NCBI RefSeq assembly: GCF_018224885.1
Contig: NZ_JAGTXB010000007.1
Location: 248,001-312,000 of the forward strand
Direction of reading: 5' to 3'
Source of the DNA: Chitinophaga hostae
GTDB lineage: Bacteria; Bacteroidota; Bacteroidia; Chitinophagales; Chitinophagaceae
Length of the DNA: 64,000 nucleotides
How positions within the stretch are numbered: position 1 is the stretch's first letter; each line of letters begins with the position of its first letter. The notes below the pieces were generated by a model. The model was not told the origin of the DNA, searched no databases, and saw nothing but the letters and a program-made list of their open reading frames with translations. The position numbers were made by a program, and so were the translations under genes. Shown here one piece after another: positions 32,350 through 41,370 of this stretch.

Positions 32350-33915
32350 TTATTTATCCCACCAAATTCTGGTTGTTAATAAATCTGCGCCCTGTCGTGC
32401 TACTGCTTCACGGTAATGTGCACCGTTTATGCCCTGTTCCGCCACAGCATATGGTAAGCGACGTGGTATAGTACCACCGGTGGCATTACCTATATAATTT
32501 ACCGGCGTCAGTACCGGGAAGCCTGTGCGTCTCCAGTTGGCATAAGCTTCCTGCTCGTCGAGCAATAATGCTGCCCAGAACTGTGTATGGATCTGGTTCA
32601 TCTGCGCATCGAAAGAGCCTCCGGCATTCAGCGGATGATCTGCTACATATTTATCTATCTTCGCGCCTGCTATTACACCGGCAGGACCAAACAGCCCCCA
32701 GTTCTTTAACGCGGCAGTTACGCCGTTGTTATAATACTGTGTTTTATCGCCGGTAATCCAGCCGCGCAGCGACGCTTCACTCAGTAATAAATTGGTCTCC
32801 GCATTCGTTAACACCAGCAAAGGAGCAGCGTTGTTTAAAACGGTAGCAGGATTAGGCTCGGAATAGGTAACAAAATCTGCGGTCTTTTTATCGCTGCCAT
32901 TAGGCATTCCTTTCTGGATAGCGGCGGCTGTATCCGGCACGTTATTATTCCACACTACAGATACTACTCCCAAACGCGGGTCACTGTTCGTTTTCAGGAA
33001 ATCGATCAATGTTTTGCTGTACTTACCCCATTCTATGTTATCGGCGCCGTGGGAGTTCAGGCTGTAGTCCTGTCCTACGAGTTCGAAAGCCACGGGGTTG
33101 TTGTTATATTGCTGCGGACCATTGCTGTAACGCAGCACTGCATTTTCAGCAGCATTCAGGATTACACCGCCTGCCACTGCTTTCTGCACCCAGTCTTTCG
33201 CTACCACCTTACCGTCCGTAACTTTGGTGGTACGCATGGCCACTCTCAGCATCAGCGAATAACCAAATTTTTTCCAGGAGGCTACATCACCACCGTATAG
33301 CAGATCAGCAGCGCCATAAGTGACGGCGCCAGGTTTGGTATCAAAAGCTTTGATAGCTTCATCCAGTTCCTTCAGCATATCCACATAAATATCCGCCTGG
33401 GCATCATATTTTGGCAGGAATACGCTGTTTCTTCCCTGGGTGGCTTCTGAATAAGGCACATCTCCGTAAAGATCGGTGATACGCTGCATCAGCAATACTC
33501 TCCAGATACGGGTAGCAGAAAGTTTATTTATGTTATCGGCCGCTTTCTCCGGTGCTTTCAGCGCTGTGATAATTTCCTGCAGCGTGAGAATCGCGTTGGT
33601 ATAAATATAGCGATAGTAAAAGCTCTGGTAAAAGTCGTTCACCGCATATTTATCACCGGCGCCTGAACCACCGATCTCCTTAGCGATAGAAAAGTGCTGG
33701 ATATAGTTTCCGCAATGGAGATAAGAAGTATAGAAATACGTTCTGTCATACACCAGGTTTCCTTTCAGTAAACTTTGTGTAAAGAGAAAGTTCACGTTAG
33801 GTGTGGTAGATGCATTCGGATTTGTATTGAGTTCCTCAAACCCTTTATCACAGGCTGACAGTCCCAATACTGCCCCCAGGAGTAAAATAAATTTATATCT
33901 GGCCAATCGTTGCAT
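32350..33915 (-). CDS. SusD-like (SusD/RagB, SusD-2 type) lipoprotein
   Basis: 521 residues. Lipoprotein signal LLLGAVLGLSACDK (Cys about 22), then the second SusD subtype: FEELNTNPNAST, LHCGNYIQHF, ATRIWRVLLMQRITDLYGDVPYSEA and ADIYVDMLKELDEAIKAF. NYRRTGFP-like sequence near the end (EAYANWRRTGFPVLTP) is characteristic of this SusD-2 group. It is the surface glycan-binding partner of the SusC gene 22 nt upstream and precedes GH20, which suggests GlcNAc-containing oligosaccharides as ligand. Confidence 0.9.
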   Translation of the reverse strand: MQRLARYKFILLLGAVLGLSACDKGFEELNTNPNASTTPNVNFLFTQSLLKGNLVYDRTYFYTSYLHCGNYIQHFSIAKEIGGSGAGDKYAVNDFYQSFYYRYIYTNAILTLQEIITALKAPEKAADNINKLSATRIWRVLLMQRITDLYGDVPYSEATQGRNSVFLPKYDAQADIYVDMLKELDEAIKAFDTKPGAVTYGAADLLYGGDVASWKKFGYSLMLRVAMRTTKVTDGKVVAKDWVQKAVAGGVILNAAENAVLRYSNGPQQYNNNPVAFELVGQDYSLNSHGADNIEWGKYSKTLIDFLKTNSDPRLGVVSVVWNNNVPDTAAAIQKGMPNGSDKKTADFVTYSEPNPATVLNNAAPLLVLTNAETNLLLSEASLRGWITGDKTQYYNNGVTAALKNWGLFGPAGVIAGAKIDKYVADHPLNAGGSFDAQMNQIHTQFWAALLLDEQEAYANWRRTGFPVLTPVNYIGNATGGTIPRRLPYAVAEQGINGAHYREAVARQGADLLTTRIWWDK

Positions 33916-33937
33916 GAATAATATTTTTAAGAGTGAA

Positions 33938-36900
33938 CTACAGTTTTACCATCAGGTTTACACCATAACTCCGGGTACGGGGTACACCGAACATCTCAAA
34001 GCCTTGTGCATTGGCATTACTGAAGGCCGATTCGGGATCGATGTTAGGTGCGTTCTTGTACAGGATGAGCAGGTTCCTTGCTACGAATGAAACGGTGGCT
34101 GACTGCACCTTTGCAAAAGCCAGAGCATTCGTTGGAATGTTGTAGGTCAGGATGACCTGTCTTAATTTAATGAAGCTCGCATCATACACAAATTTTTCGG
34201 AGATATTTTTGAAGTTGTCATAATACTGCTGCAACCCGGTGGTATAAGTAAATGTTTTGGTAAACGGCTTATCATCTGTATCCACACCGGTTACGGTTAA
34301 TCCGTCTTCCCTTCCCGGCAATGTCAGCTTGTTCAGCCCAAAGCGTGTGGCGTATAGGTTTGTACCAGAGTAAACATAACCACCAAACTTGCCATCTATC
34401 AGGAAGCTCAGGTTAAACTGTTTATAGCGGAAGCTATTGGTAATACCGCCGGTCCACGGAGCAATACCTGTTCCGAGATCTTTCTGTTCTGTTACTTCGT
34501 AGCCGTTGTTTTTATTGTAGATGGTTTGGCCCTGTGCATTTTTCTTTGCACCAAATCCTTTGATCATACTGTAGGGTTTACCTACTTCTGCAAAGAGGAA
34601 AGCGTAGCTGTTCACTGCTGCATCCAGCTGCAGTTTATCCAGGCCGTCGTTAAGTTTCAGTACTTCGTTTTTGTTATAGGCAGCGTTAAAGCTTACTTCC
34701 CAGGAGAAATCTTTTTTTCTTACGGGTGTACCGGATATCATCAGCTCAATTCCTTTGTTACTCATTTCGCCTACGTTCAGATAAGCGTAGTTATAACCGG
34801 AACCTGGAGAGATAGCCGCCTGCATAATATCGTCTGTTGTTTTGCGGTTGTATACCGTCAGATCGGCAGATAACCTGTTATGCAGGAAACGGCCTTCGAT
34901 GCCTGCTTCCACGGTAGTAGAGGTAAATGGTTTCAGGTCCTGGTTGGGAGCGATCAGCAACCCGGAGCCTACCCCATTTGTTTGCGTTGGTGTTTGCAAC
35001 GGCTGACCGAGATGTCCGCCACCGGGTACCATGCTGTAAGTCTGGTTCAGCGCGTAGGCCAGGGGCGCGCCGCCACCTACCTGTGCCCAGGATGATCTTA
35101 CTTTGGCGTAATCGATCCAGGAAGGCATTTTTACCGCCTCGGATAACAGGAAGCTGGCACCTATGGAAGGGTAAAAAATATTATTCTTTTTTGCAGACAA
35201 CGTAGAGAACCAATCGTTACGGCCGGTCGCGGATATAAAGAGCAGGTCCCTGAAAGACAGATCCACAGAGCCAAACAGGGAATTGGTTCCCTGGTGCTGG
35301 TTAACGTTTTTCACGCTCAGGTTTTTTACATTGGACTGATCATAAAAACCCGGTTCGAAGAAACCTTTACCATCAAAAATCACCGCATCCGATTTTGATC
35401 TGCGTTGGTTGCCGCCAGCCATAGCTGTTAATCCGAAGTCGCGGCTCAGTTTAGCCTGGTAGTTCAGCGTTAGTTCCCCGTTGGTTTCTGTGATGGCAGT
35501 AGTGGATTGCGCATAGAACCCGTCAGACGCATAGGCGGTACCGGTAGGTACCACGCCTACATAACCGGCGTTGGTATAGTCGTGGTTTACACGGCCACGG
35601 ATGAACAGGTTGTCGAGGATATTATATTTGATACTCAGGTTCCCGATAAAGCGGTTGCGGTTATCATTGTTCTGAAATTTATTAAGAATGAAGTAAGGAT
35701 TCCCTGCGAAGTCCGAAGGATTCCATTTCACTTCATTTCCATCTTTATCATAGCCGGGATTCATATTGCGTATATCCACAGTGTTGGCCAGCATATAGGT
35801 ACTCCAGTTCAGGTTACCGGGAGCATCAGACACCCCGCTCCTGTTTTCCGCCTTTTCGATATTATACTGCGCATAGGCTTCTACGCTGAGTTTTTTACTC
35901 AGGTTGGAGTTTACGCTGGCAGAGAATATTTTCTTATTCAGGTGCTGATTGGGTACCAGGCCATGATTGTTCATATCAGAGAGAGAAGCGCGGAACGTAG
36001 TGTTGTCATCTCCTCCTGACAGCGATACGGTATTGGTAAACGTATTACCCGTGCGGTAAAAGTTTTTGATATTATTCTTTTGCGGAGAATAAGGACGGCT
36101 TACACCGTCGAACTGTACCACATCGCTGCCATCCATTTTTGGTCCCCAGGACAGGCGGCCTGCGCTGATTGCAGATGCTTTGTCTGTTGGCTTGGCGCCG
36201 TTCTGGCCGGAACCATATTCGTATTGCCAGTCGGGAATGATGGCAGGGGTTTCTGCAGTAAAGGTGGAGTTGTAATCTACACCGATACCTTTCCGCTGAA
36301 CCCCTTTTTTTGTAGTGATCAGGATAACGCCGTTGGCTGCACGGGCGCCGTAAAGCGCGGCAGCAGGGCCTCCTTTCAACACGGTGATACTTTCAATATC
36401 GTCGGCATTGATGCCCCCGATACCATCGCCGCGGTCACTGTTCAGCCCGATGGCCCCGTTACCGCTGGCCGGCACGCTTTGCGTGGTGTTATCGATGGGC
36501 ATCCCGTTGATCACATACAGCGGCTGACTCTCTCCGTTCAGCGAACCCGTACCGCGTATGATGACACGGCTGGAGCTGCCGGGACCGGAAGCGAGACTGG
36601 CAGCATTCACACCGGCGATTTTTCCGGTCAATGCATCTGCCACATTGATTTCACGGGCCTGGGTGAATTCGCTTCCCTTTACTTCTGTAACGGCATAGGC
36701 CAGCGCTTTCTTATCTTTCTTGATACCCAAAGCCGTTACCACCAGCTCTCCCAACGCTTTTGAGGCTACGTCGAGCTGAATGGCGATCCGGGTTTGTCCC
36801 GGCGCAACCTTTACTTCCTTCCTTTCATATCCTATATAGGTAACCGCCAGGGTAATATCTCCGGTATGTGCAGCCGGGATATTCAAAGTGAATTTACCCG

Positions 36901-37111
36901 TGGCATCGGTAACAGCGCCCACACCTTTTGCAGATAAGAGGGAAATGGTGGCGCCAATAATTTGCTGTCCATCCGGACCTTTTACCGTACCGGAAATGGG
37001 TGATGGTTTGTTGGCAGGTACCTGTGCAAAACTTCCAAAACAAAACAGCAGGCCGACTACAGGCAGTATTAGTTTTGTGAAAGTTGCCAGTTTTATGACA
37101 TTTTTCATCAT
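33938..37111 (-). CDS. SusC/RagA TonB-dependent receptor
   Basis: 1057 residues. A signal peptide, a carboxypeptidase-regulatory-like domain (about 38-110, ISGTVKGPDGQQIIGATISL), a plug (GELVVTALGIKKDKKALAYAV) and the SusC motif NADDIESITVLKGGPAAALYGARAANGV are followed by a long beta barrel. It has no STN domain, so it is not a sigma/anti-sigma transducer; control is more likely through the divergent DeoR regulator. It imports glycans with the SusD-2 protein. A full TTTG-N19-TAttTTaG promoter lies 45 nt before its ATG. Confidence 0.94.
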   Translation of the reverse strand: MMKNVIKLATFTKLILPVVGLLFCFGSFAQVPANKPSPISGTVKGPDGQQIIGATISLLSAKGVGAVTDATGKFTLNIPAAHTGDITLAVTYIGYERKEVKVAPGQTRIAIQLDVASKALGELVVTALGIKKDKKALAYAVTEVKGSEFTQAREINVADALTGKIAGVNAASLASGPGSSSRVIIRGTGSLNGESQPLYVINGMPIDNTTQSVPASGNGAIGLNSDRGDGIGGINADDIESITVLKGGPAAALYGARAANGVILITTKKGVQRKGIGVDYNSTFTAETPAIIPDWQYEYGSGQNGAKPTDKASAISAGRLSWGPKMDGSDVVQFDGVSRPYSPQKNNIKNFYRTGNTFTNTVSLSGGDDNTTFRASLSDMNNHGLVPNQHLNKKIFSASVNSNLSKKLSVEAYAQYNIEKAENRSGVSDAPGNLNWSTYMLANTVDIRNMNPGYDKDGNEVKWNPSDFAGNPYFILNKFQNNDNRNRFIGNLSIKYNILDNLFIRGRVNHDYTNAGYVGVVPTGTAYASDGFYAQSTTAITETNGELTLNYQAKLSRDFGLTAMAGGNQRRSKSDAVIFDGKGFFEPGFYDQSNVKNLSVKNVNQHQGTNSLFGSVDLSFRDLLFISATGRNDWFSTLSAKKNNIFYPSIGASFLLSEAVKMPSWIDYAKVRSSWAQVGGGAPLAYALNQTYSMVPGGGHLGQPLQTPTQTNGVGSGLLIAPNQDLKPFTSTTVEAGIEGRFLHNRLSADLTVYNRKTTDDIMQAAISPGSGYNYAYLNVGEMSNKGIELMISGTPVRKKDFSWEVSFNAAYNKNEVLKLNDGLDKLQLDAAVNSYAFLFAEVGKPYSMIKGFGAKKNAQGQTIYNKNNGYEVTEQKDLGTGIAPWTGGITNSFRYKQFNLSFLIDGKFGGYVYSGTNLYATRFGLNKLTLPGREDGLTVTGVDTDDKPFTKTFTYTTGLQQYYDNFKNISEKFVYDASFIKLRQVILTYNIPTNALAFAKVQSATVSFVARNLLILYKNAPNIDPESAFSNANAQGFEMFGVPRTRSYGVNLMVKL

Positions 37112-37156
37112 TGTGGTTTGGTTGATAGTTCTTTCAAATAATGCGGAAATACTGCT

Positions 37157-37187
37157 CTAAAATAGACAATTCAATCATTTTTGCAAA
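37157..37187 (-). promoter_or_regulatory. Promoter of the SusC/SusD/GH20 operon
   Basis: On the minus strand TTTG (complement of 37184-37187) is followed by 19 nt and TATTTTAG (complement of 37157-37164), one base off the TAnnTTTG consensus. The -33 box overlaps the first TTGCAA hexamer. Confidence 0.7.
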
Positions 37188-37210
37188 TTTTTTGCAATAA
37201 ATAATTGCAA
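37181..37210. promoter_or_regulatory. Triple TTGCAA operator cluster
   Basis: Three copies of the palindromic hexamer TTGCAA start at 37181, 37192 and 37205, spaced 11 and 13 nt, near one helical turn. The first overlaps the -33 box of the SusC promoter. This is the arrangement expected for a repressor that loops or oligomerises; the divergent DeoR-family protein is the natural candidate. Confidence 0.5.
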
Positions 37211-37426
37211 ATTATGCATCCACAAGAAATCATTATCAACTTAATACATTGATAATTAAATATTTAATAATTTACATTATTTGCAGAAAAATTATTTTTT
37301 GTAATAAAAGTGCAAAATCAGGACTGATCCTATATTTTTGCGCTAGTATTATTTTACCCGGCAGTCCGAATCTTTGTAAATGCTGGGATTTTTAAGTATC
37401 ATCACCTTTTGAATCGTCGCAACGCT

Positions 37427-38212
37427 ATGGATAGTACTAACACCCAGGATCAGCTTCCTCCTGTTTCGCTTACCAAAAAGGCAAGGAAACAGTTAATTAT
37501 ACAGCAGGTAAACATCCACACCCGTATTACTTATACGGAGCTGGTAAGCCTGATCAATGTATCAGAGGATACCATCCGTCGTGATGTGAATGAACTCGCA
37601 GACGACGGGGAAGTAGTGAAGATCAAGGGGGGAGCGATGTCTATTGCCTATCATTACGGACATGAGTCGCAGACATATGCCCAGAACAACAAGCTGGTGA
37701 TTGCGGAAAAAACGCTGCAGCTGCTCCGCGACGATATGATTGTACTGATTGGAGGAGGCACCACCATCCGGGAATTTATCAAAAAAATTCCGGCTACACT
37801 CCGCGCCACTTTTATCACGGTAAACGTGTTATCGGCAGTAGAGCTCCTGGATAAGCCTATGATAAAGACGATTGTAATAGGCGGGCAAATTTCTGCCTAT
37901 AGCCAGATGACGGTGAGTGGTGAAGTGTTTGAATACCTCTCAAATATAAAAGCCGATCTCTGTATTATCGGTACCAACGCTATAGACCCGGTAAACGGTT
38001 TAACAGACTCAGACTGGGAAACCATACAGGTTAAAAAAGCCATGATCAAGGCCACAGAAAAAGTTGCCATCCTTGCTATTTCCGAGAAATTAAATTCTTC
38101 TATGAAAATGAAAATAGCAGACCTGCAGGACATCCATTATCTTATTACCGAACTGCCGGCAGAAAGCCCGGAACTACAGGCTTATAAGGCGAAGAACCTG
38201 ACAATTTTGTAA
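37427..38212 (+). CDS. DeoR/GlpR-family transcriptional regulator
   Basis: 261 residues from the ATG at 37427 (a TTG 18 nt earlier is also open). N-terminal DeoR HTH: ARKQLIIQQVNIHTRITYTELVSLINVSEDTIRRDVNELADDGEVVKIKGGA, with the signature SEDTIRRDxxxLxxxGxVxxxxGG. The C-terminal sugar-phosphate isomerase-like sensor (LIGGGTTIREFIK, IKADLCIIGTNAIDPVNGLTDSDWE) binds a phosphorylated sugar in the family. It is divergent from the SusC/SusD/GH20 operon and probably controls it through the TTGCAA cluster. Effector could be an amino-sugar phosphate or KDPG. Confidence 0.9.
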   Translation: MDSTNTQDQLPPVSLTKKARKQLIIQQVNIHTRITYTELVSLINVSEDTIRRDVNELADDGEVVKIKGGAMSIAYHYGHESQTYAQNNKLVIAEKTLQLLRDDMIVLIGGGTTIREFIKKIPATLRATFITVNVLSAVELLDKPMIKTIVIGGQISAYSQMTVSGEVFEYLSNIKADLCIIGTNAIDPVNGLTDSDWETIQVKKAMIKATEKVAILAISEKLNSSMKMKIADLQDIHYLITELPAESPELQAYKAKNLTIL

Positions 38213-38328
38213 CAAGGTTCGTAAAGCTCATCCCTTCTTATACACTTCCTGTTGCGCGCATTATTGGTTTGTTTTTTAAACTTCCGTTCCGCTATCCCGT
38301 CCAATACCTGGAATAAGCACAACAAACC

Positions 38329-39312
38329 ATGAAAAAGATAATCATCGCTTTGCTGCTGTTTACAGCAGTTGCAGGAAGCGGATCAACAGCATACGCGCAG
38401 GTAAGTGTTGGCGTATCCATCCGGGTAGCTCCTCCTGCGTTACCCGTGTATACACAACCTCCTTGTCCATACGATGGATATATCTGGACTCCCGGCTACT
38501 GGGCTTACGGCCCGGCAGGCTACTACTGGATACCGGGCGTATGGGTGCGGCCGCCACGCTTTGGCGTATTGTGGACACCAGGCTACTGGGGATTTATAGG
38601 CGGTATCTACAGCTGGCATGCCGGTTACTGGGGACCTCATGTTGGATTCTATGGTGGTGTTAACTACGGTTACGGCTATACGGGATCAGGATTCTACGGT
38701 GGTATGTGGAGGGGAAATGTATATCATTACAACACTGCCTATGCGAATATCAACACACGGGTAGTACATAACACCTACGTTAATAATACCATCATCAATA
38801 ACAGAACGGTTATCAATAACCGCAGCAGTTTCAATGGAGCCGGCGGTATCAATGCCAGACCAGGCCGGGAAGAACAGGTAGCCATGCGGGAACAGCATAC
38901 ACAAGCCACTTCCGACCAGGTATCGCATGAACAGGCAGCACGAAACGACAGGCGCCAGCTGGCATCCGTGAATCACGGTAACCCGGCGAATTCATTTCAT
39001 CGTGCAAACGACGGAGCCGCGCATTCAAACAACAACGCACAAAATCATTTTGCCAGCGTGAATAAACCGGCTAACAGCAACGGTGAGCGAAATCATTTTG
39101 CCGCCGTGAACAGACCAGGTAACAACAACAGCGCACAAAATCATTTTAATGCGCCAAGGGGAGAAAATCACTTCAACGCAGCGCCGCGGGGAGAAAATCA
39201 TTTTAACAATAATGGCGGCAACCGGCAGATGGCCATTCGCCAGCAGCATTTTTCGCAATCGCGTATGTCGGGCGGCCATATGCAACATGGCAGCGGTCAT
39301 GGACGACATTAA
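38329..39312 (+). CDS. YXWGXW-repeat protein with Asn/His-rich tail
   Basis: 327 residues. A signal peptide (MKKIIIALLLFTAVAGSGSTAYAQ) is followed by a Tyr/Trp/Gly-rich section: PYDGYIWTPGYW, YGPAGYYWIPGVW, PPRFGVLWTPGYWG, the YXWGXW-type repeats that occur in secreted Bacteroidota and proteobacterial proteins of unknown role. Next come an Asn-rich stretch (NTYVNNTIINNRTVINN) and a low-complexity tail with repeated NHF motifs (QNHFASVNKP, RNHFAAVNRP, ENHFN twice). The tail is highly charged and polar and looks intrinsically disordered. It is likely a cell-envelope protein. A strong terminator follows. Confidence 0.8.
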   Translation: MKKIIIALLLFTAVAGSGSTAYAQVSVGVSIRVAPPALPVYTQPPCPYDGYIWTPGYWAYGPAGYYWIPGVWVRPPRFGVLWTPGYWGFIGGIYSWHAGYWGPHVGFYGGVNYGYGYTGSGFYGGMWRGNVYHYNTAYANINTRVVHNTYVNNTIINNRTVINNRSSFNGAGGINARPGREEQVAMREQHTQATSDQVSHEQAARNDRRQLASVNHGNPANSFHRANDGAAHSNNNAQNHFASVNKPANSNGERNHFAAVNRPGNNNSAQNHFNAPRGENHFNAAPRGENHFNNNGGNRQMAIRQQHFSQSRMSGGHMQHGSGHGRH

Positions 39313-39348
39313 TCATCCATTCCCTTTCATCCGGACACATAAAAAAAA

Positions 39349-39377
39349 CAGCAGGATATACACCCTGCTGTTTTTTT
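39349..39377. terminator. Bidirectional intrinsic terminator
   Basis: CAGCAGG-N8-CCTGCTG with seven T after it and a run of A before it. It ends transcription of the YXWGXW gene (plus) and the SDR operon (minus). Confidence 0.88.
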
Positions 39378-39388
39378 ATGAATAGTTT

Positions 39389-40186
39389 TCAGGGATGTTC
39401 ATCCTGCAGTAATGCCGACCTTCCTCCGTCCAGCAAGTAAGTGGTACCGGAGGCAAATCCGCCATATTCTCCGGCGAGAAATACACACCAGGCTCCTGCT
39501 TCTTCCGCAGTGCCAATCCGTTTTACCGGGTGCAATGCTTCCGTACGCGCCCGTTCTTCAGCAGGATCATTGAAAGAAGCGAACCATTGCTGGTTACCCG
39601 GCGTATCAATAAATCCCGGCGCCAGGCCCACTACCCTCACCGCAGGCGCCCATTCAATGGCCAGGGCCCGTACCAGGCCGGTAAGCGCGGTTTTGGTAAC
39701 GTTGTAGGGAAAGCATCCGGGCATCGTGGCATAGGCCTGGTTAGAGCTGATAATGATAATTACGCCGGCACCATTTGCTGCAAGATAAGGCCGGCATAAC
39801 CTGCAAAGGCGCCAGTGAGCGGAAAGATTCAGTTCCATATTCTGCTGCCATACCGGCTCCGTGCAATTAGTGGCGCCTTCAAAAAAATTAGCACCGGCAT
39901 TGGATACCAGGATATCTATTCTGCTCCAGGCAGCCAATGCGGCATCAACCCATAACTCCTGTTGAGCAGCGTCGGTCACATCTGTTTGCGTATACATCGC
40001 TGCAGCGCCTGCCGCCTGCATTGCGCTCAGAAAAGCCAGGGCAGCGGGGCTGTCGGCCGGCTCCAGTCCGCAGCCTGCTACTTTCGCTTCAGCCCTTCCC
40101 ATCATCACCGCAATACCTTTTCCGATACCGGAGGTAACACCGGATACAAGAACTACTTTTCCGCTTAATGATATTTGTAATGCCAT
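39389..40186 (-). CDS. Short-chain dehydrogenase/reductase
   Basis: 265 residues of the classical SDR type: cofactor motif VSGVTSGIGKG (TGxxxGxG with Ser-Gly start), NAG motif VSNAGANF, catalytic Ser in IIISSNQAY and YNVTK with the catalytic Tyr and Lys, and PGFIDTPG. There is no signal peptide. It is the last gene of the RraA-GH2-enolase operon, 6 nt after the enolase-superfamily gene, and probably oxidises a sugar or sugar-acid to feed or follow the dehydratase. Exact substrate unknown; aldose 1-dehydrogenase is one possibility. Confidence 0.88.
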   Translation of the reverse strand: MALQISLSGKVVLVSGVTSGIGKGIAVMMGRAEAKVAGCGLEPADSPAALAFLSAMQAAGAAAMYTQTDVTDAAQQELWVDAALAAWSRIDILVSNAGANFFEGATNCTEPVWQQNMELNLSAHWRLCRLCRPYLAANGAGVIIIISSNQAYATMPGCFPYNVTKTALTGLVRALAIEWAPAVRVVGLAPGFIDTPGNQQWFASFNDPAEERARTEALHPVKRIGTAEEAGAWCVFLAGEYGGFASGTTYLLDGGRSALLQDEHP

Positions 40187-40192
40187 AATCTA

Positions 40193-41359
40193 CTAAACAT
40201 AAAATCCGGGCCGGGGTTGTAATATCCCCGGATGTTTTTCCATTTCTGCAGCTACCAGGTCCACCCCTAGACCCGGTCTGTCCGATAAATGCAGGTGCCC
40301 GTTGCTGATCATCGGCTTGATAGGATGATCAATCACAGTATCTCTCCAGGGAACATCATTAAACATAAATTCCTGCCGGAAGAAATTAGGTACCGATGCA
40401 CATACATGCGCACTGGCGAGGGTAGACAAAGGACCATTAGGATTATGCGGCGCCAGCAAAACATTATACGCTTCCATCATCGTGGCCATCCGCTTCATTT
40501 CCGACGGACCGCCACAACGCGTGATATCGGGCATAATAATATCGCATAACTGCTTTTCCAATACCTGCCGGATACCATGACGCGTATAATGCCGCTCTCC
40601 CACACAAATGGCAACATTGCCCGGCAGCCGCTCCCGCACTGCTTTCAGGGTATCTGCACTTTCAGGCCCCACCGGTTCTTCATACCAGGTAATATCCAAG
40701 GCAGCCAGTCTTTGCGCCATTTTCACCGCCACCCTGAAATTTAGCATGGCATGGGTTTCTATCATAATGTCAAACTCCGGCCCCACCGCCTCTCTTACCG
40801 CCCTGCTTACCTCAAAAGCCAGGTCCTGCTGTGCTGCCGTAAGATTCAGACTGGCGGAAAGATCCTCTCCATAAAAATAATTTACATGGGCGAAAGGATC
40901 GAATTTCAAACCGGTGAAACCGGCAGCTTTCACCTGTAATGCCTGCGCAGCATAATCTTCCGGCGTATGCGCACCGCCGGTAAACCAATAATTGGCATAC
41001 AGCTGAATATCCTTGCGGAAAGCGCCTCCCAGCAATTCATAACATGGCACGCCGAGTACTTTAGCTTTCAGATCCAGCAGAGCCATATCGATACCACTGA
41101 TCGCACAAAGACTCGCTCCGTAAGGACCTATCCAGTTCAGATCGCGGTAAAGTTTTGTCCAGATGAAATCCGTGCGCATAGGATCCATGCCTGTTATACG
41201 ATCTCCTACATGTTTGGCGGCATGGTAAACGATAGGACTTCCCGGCCAGTTGGTGGCTTCTCCCACACCGGTATAACCTTCGTCCGTATAAATTTTCAAC
41301 AGGGTCCAGTTATACTTGACACCTTCCACCAGCCATACCTTAACATCAGTTATTTTCAT
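40193..41359 (-). CDS. Enolase-superfamily sugar-acid dehydratase (MR/MLE)
   Basis: 388 residues. N-terminal capping domain (MKITDVKVWLVEGVKYNWTLLKIYTDEGYTGVGEAT, shortened here to its first part) and a barrel with superfamily metal-ligand and acid/base motifs: IMIETHAMLN, TWYEEPVGP, CVGERHYTR and APHNPNGPLS (His base). The GARL/GalD-like region PDITRCGGPSEMKRM is typical of D-galactonate- and mannonate-type dehydratases. It dehydrates an aldonate to a 2-keto-3-deoxy acid. GH2 upstream and SDR downstream suggest galactonate or a related aldonate as substrate. Confidence 0.82.
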   Translation of the reverse strand: MKITDVKVWLVEGVKYNWTLLKIYTDEGYTGVGEATNWPGSPIVYHAAKHVGDRITGMDPMRTDFIWTKLYRDLNWIGPYGASLCAISGIDMALLDLKAKVLGVPCYELLGGAFRKDIQLYANYWFTGGAHTPEDYAAQALQVKAAGFTGLKFDPFAHVNYFYGEDLSASLNLTAAQQDLAFEVSRAVREAVGPEFDIMIETHAMLNFRVAVKMAQRLAALDITWYEEPVGPESADTLKAVRERLPGNVAICVGERHYTRHGIRQVLEKQLCDIIMPDITRCGGPSEMKRMATMMEAYNVLLAPHNPNGPLSTLASAHVCASVPNFFRQEFMFNDVPWRDTVIDHPIKPMISNGHLHLSDRPGLGVDLVAAEMEKHPGILQPRPGFYV

Positions 41360-41370
41360 ATGCTAATCAG

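Larger units (their letters stand above)
37112..37426. other. AT-rich regulatory gap between SusC and DeoR genes
   Basis: 315 nt with no gene. It holds the SusC promoter (37157-37187), three TTGCAA hexamers (37181-37210), and a -7-like TATTTTTG at 37333-37340 facing the DeoR gene, without a clear -33 box. A further TTTGCA-like sequence lies near 37280. The middle part (about 37225-37295) is mainly A/T without recognisable structure. Confidence 0.6.
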
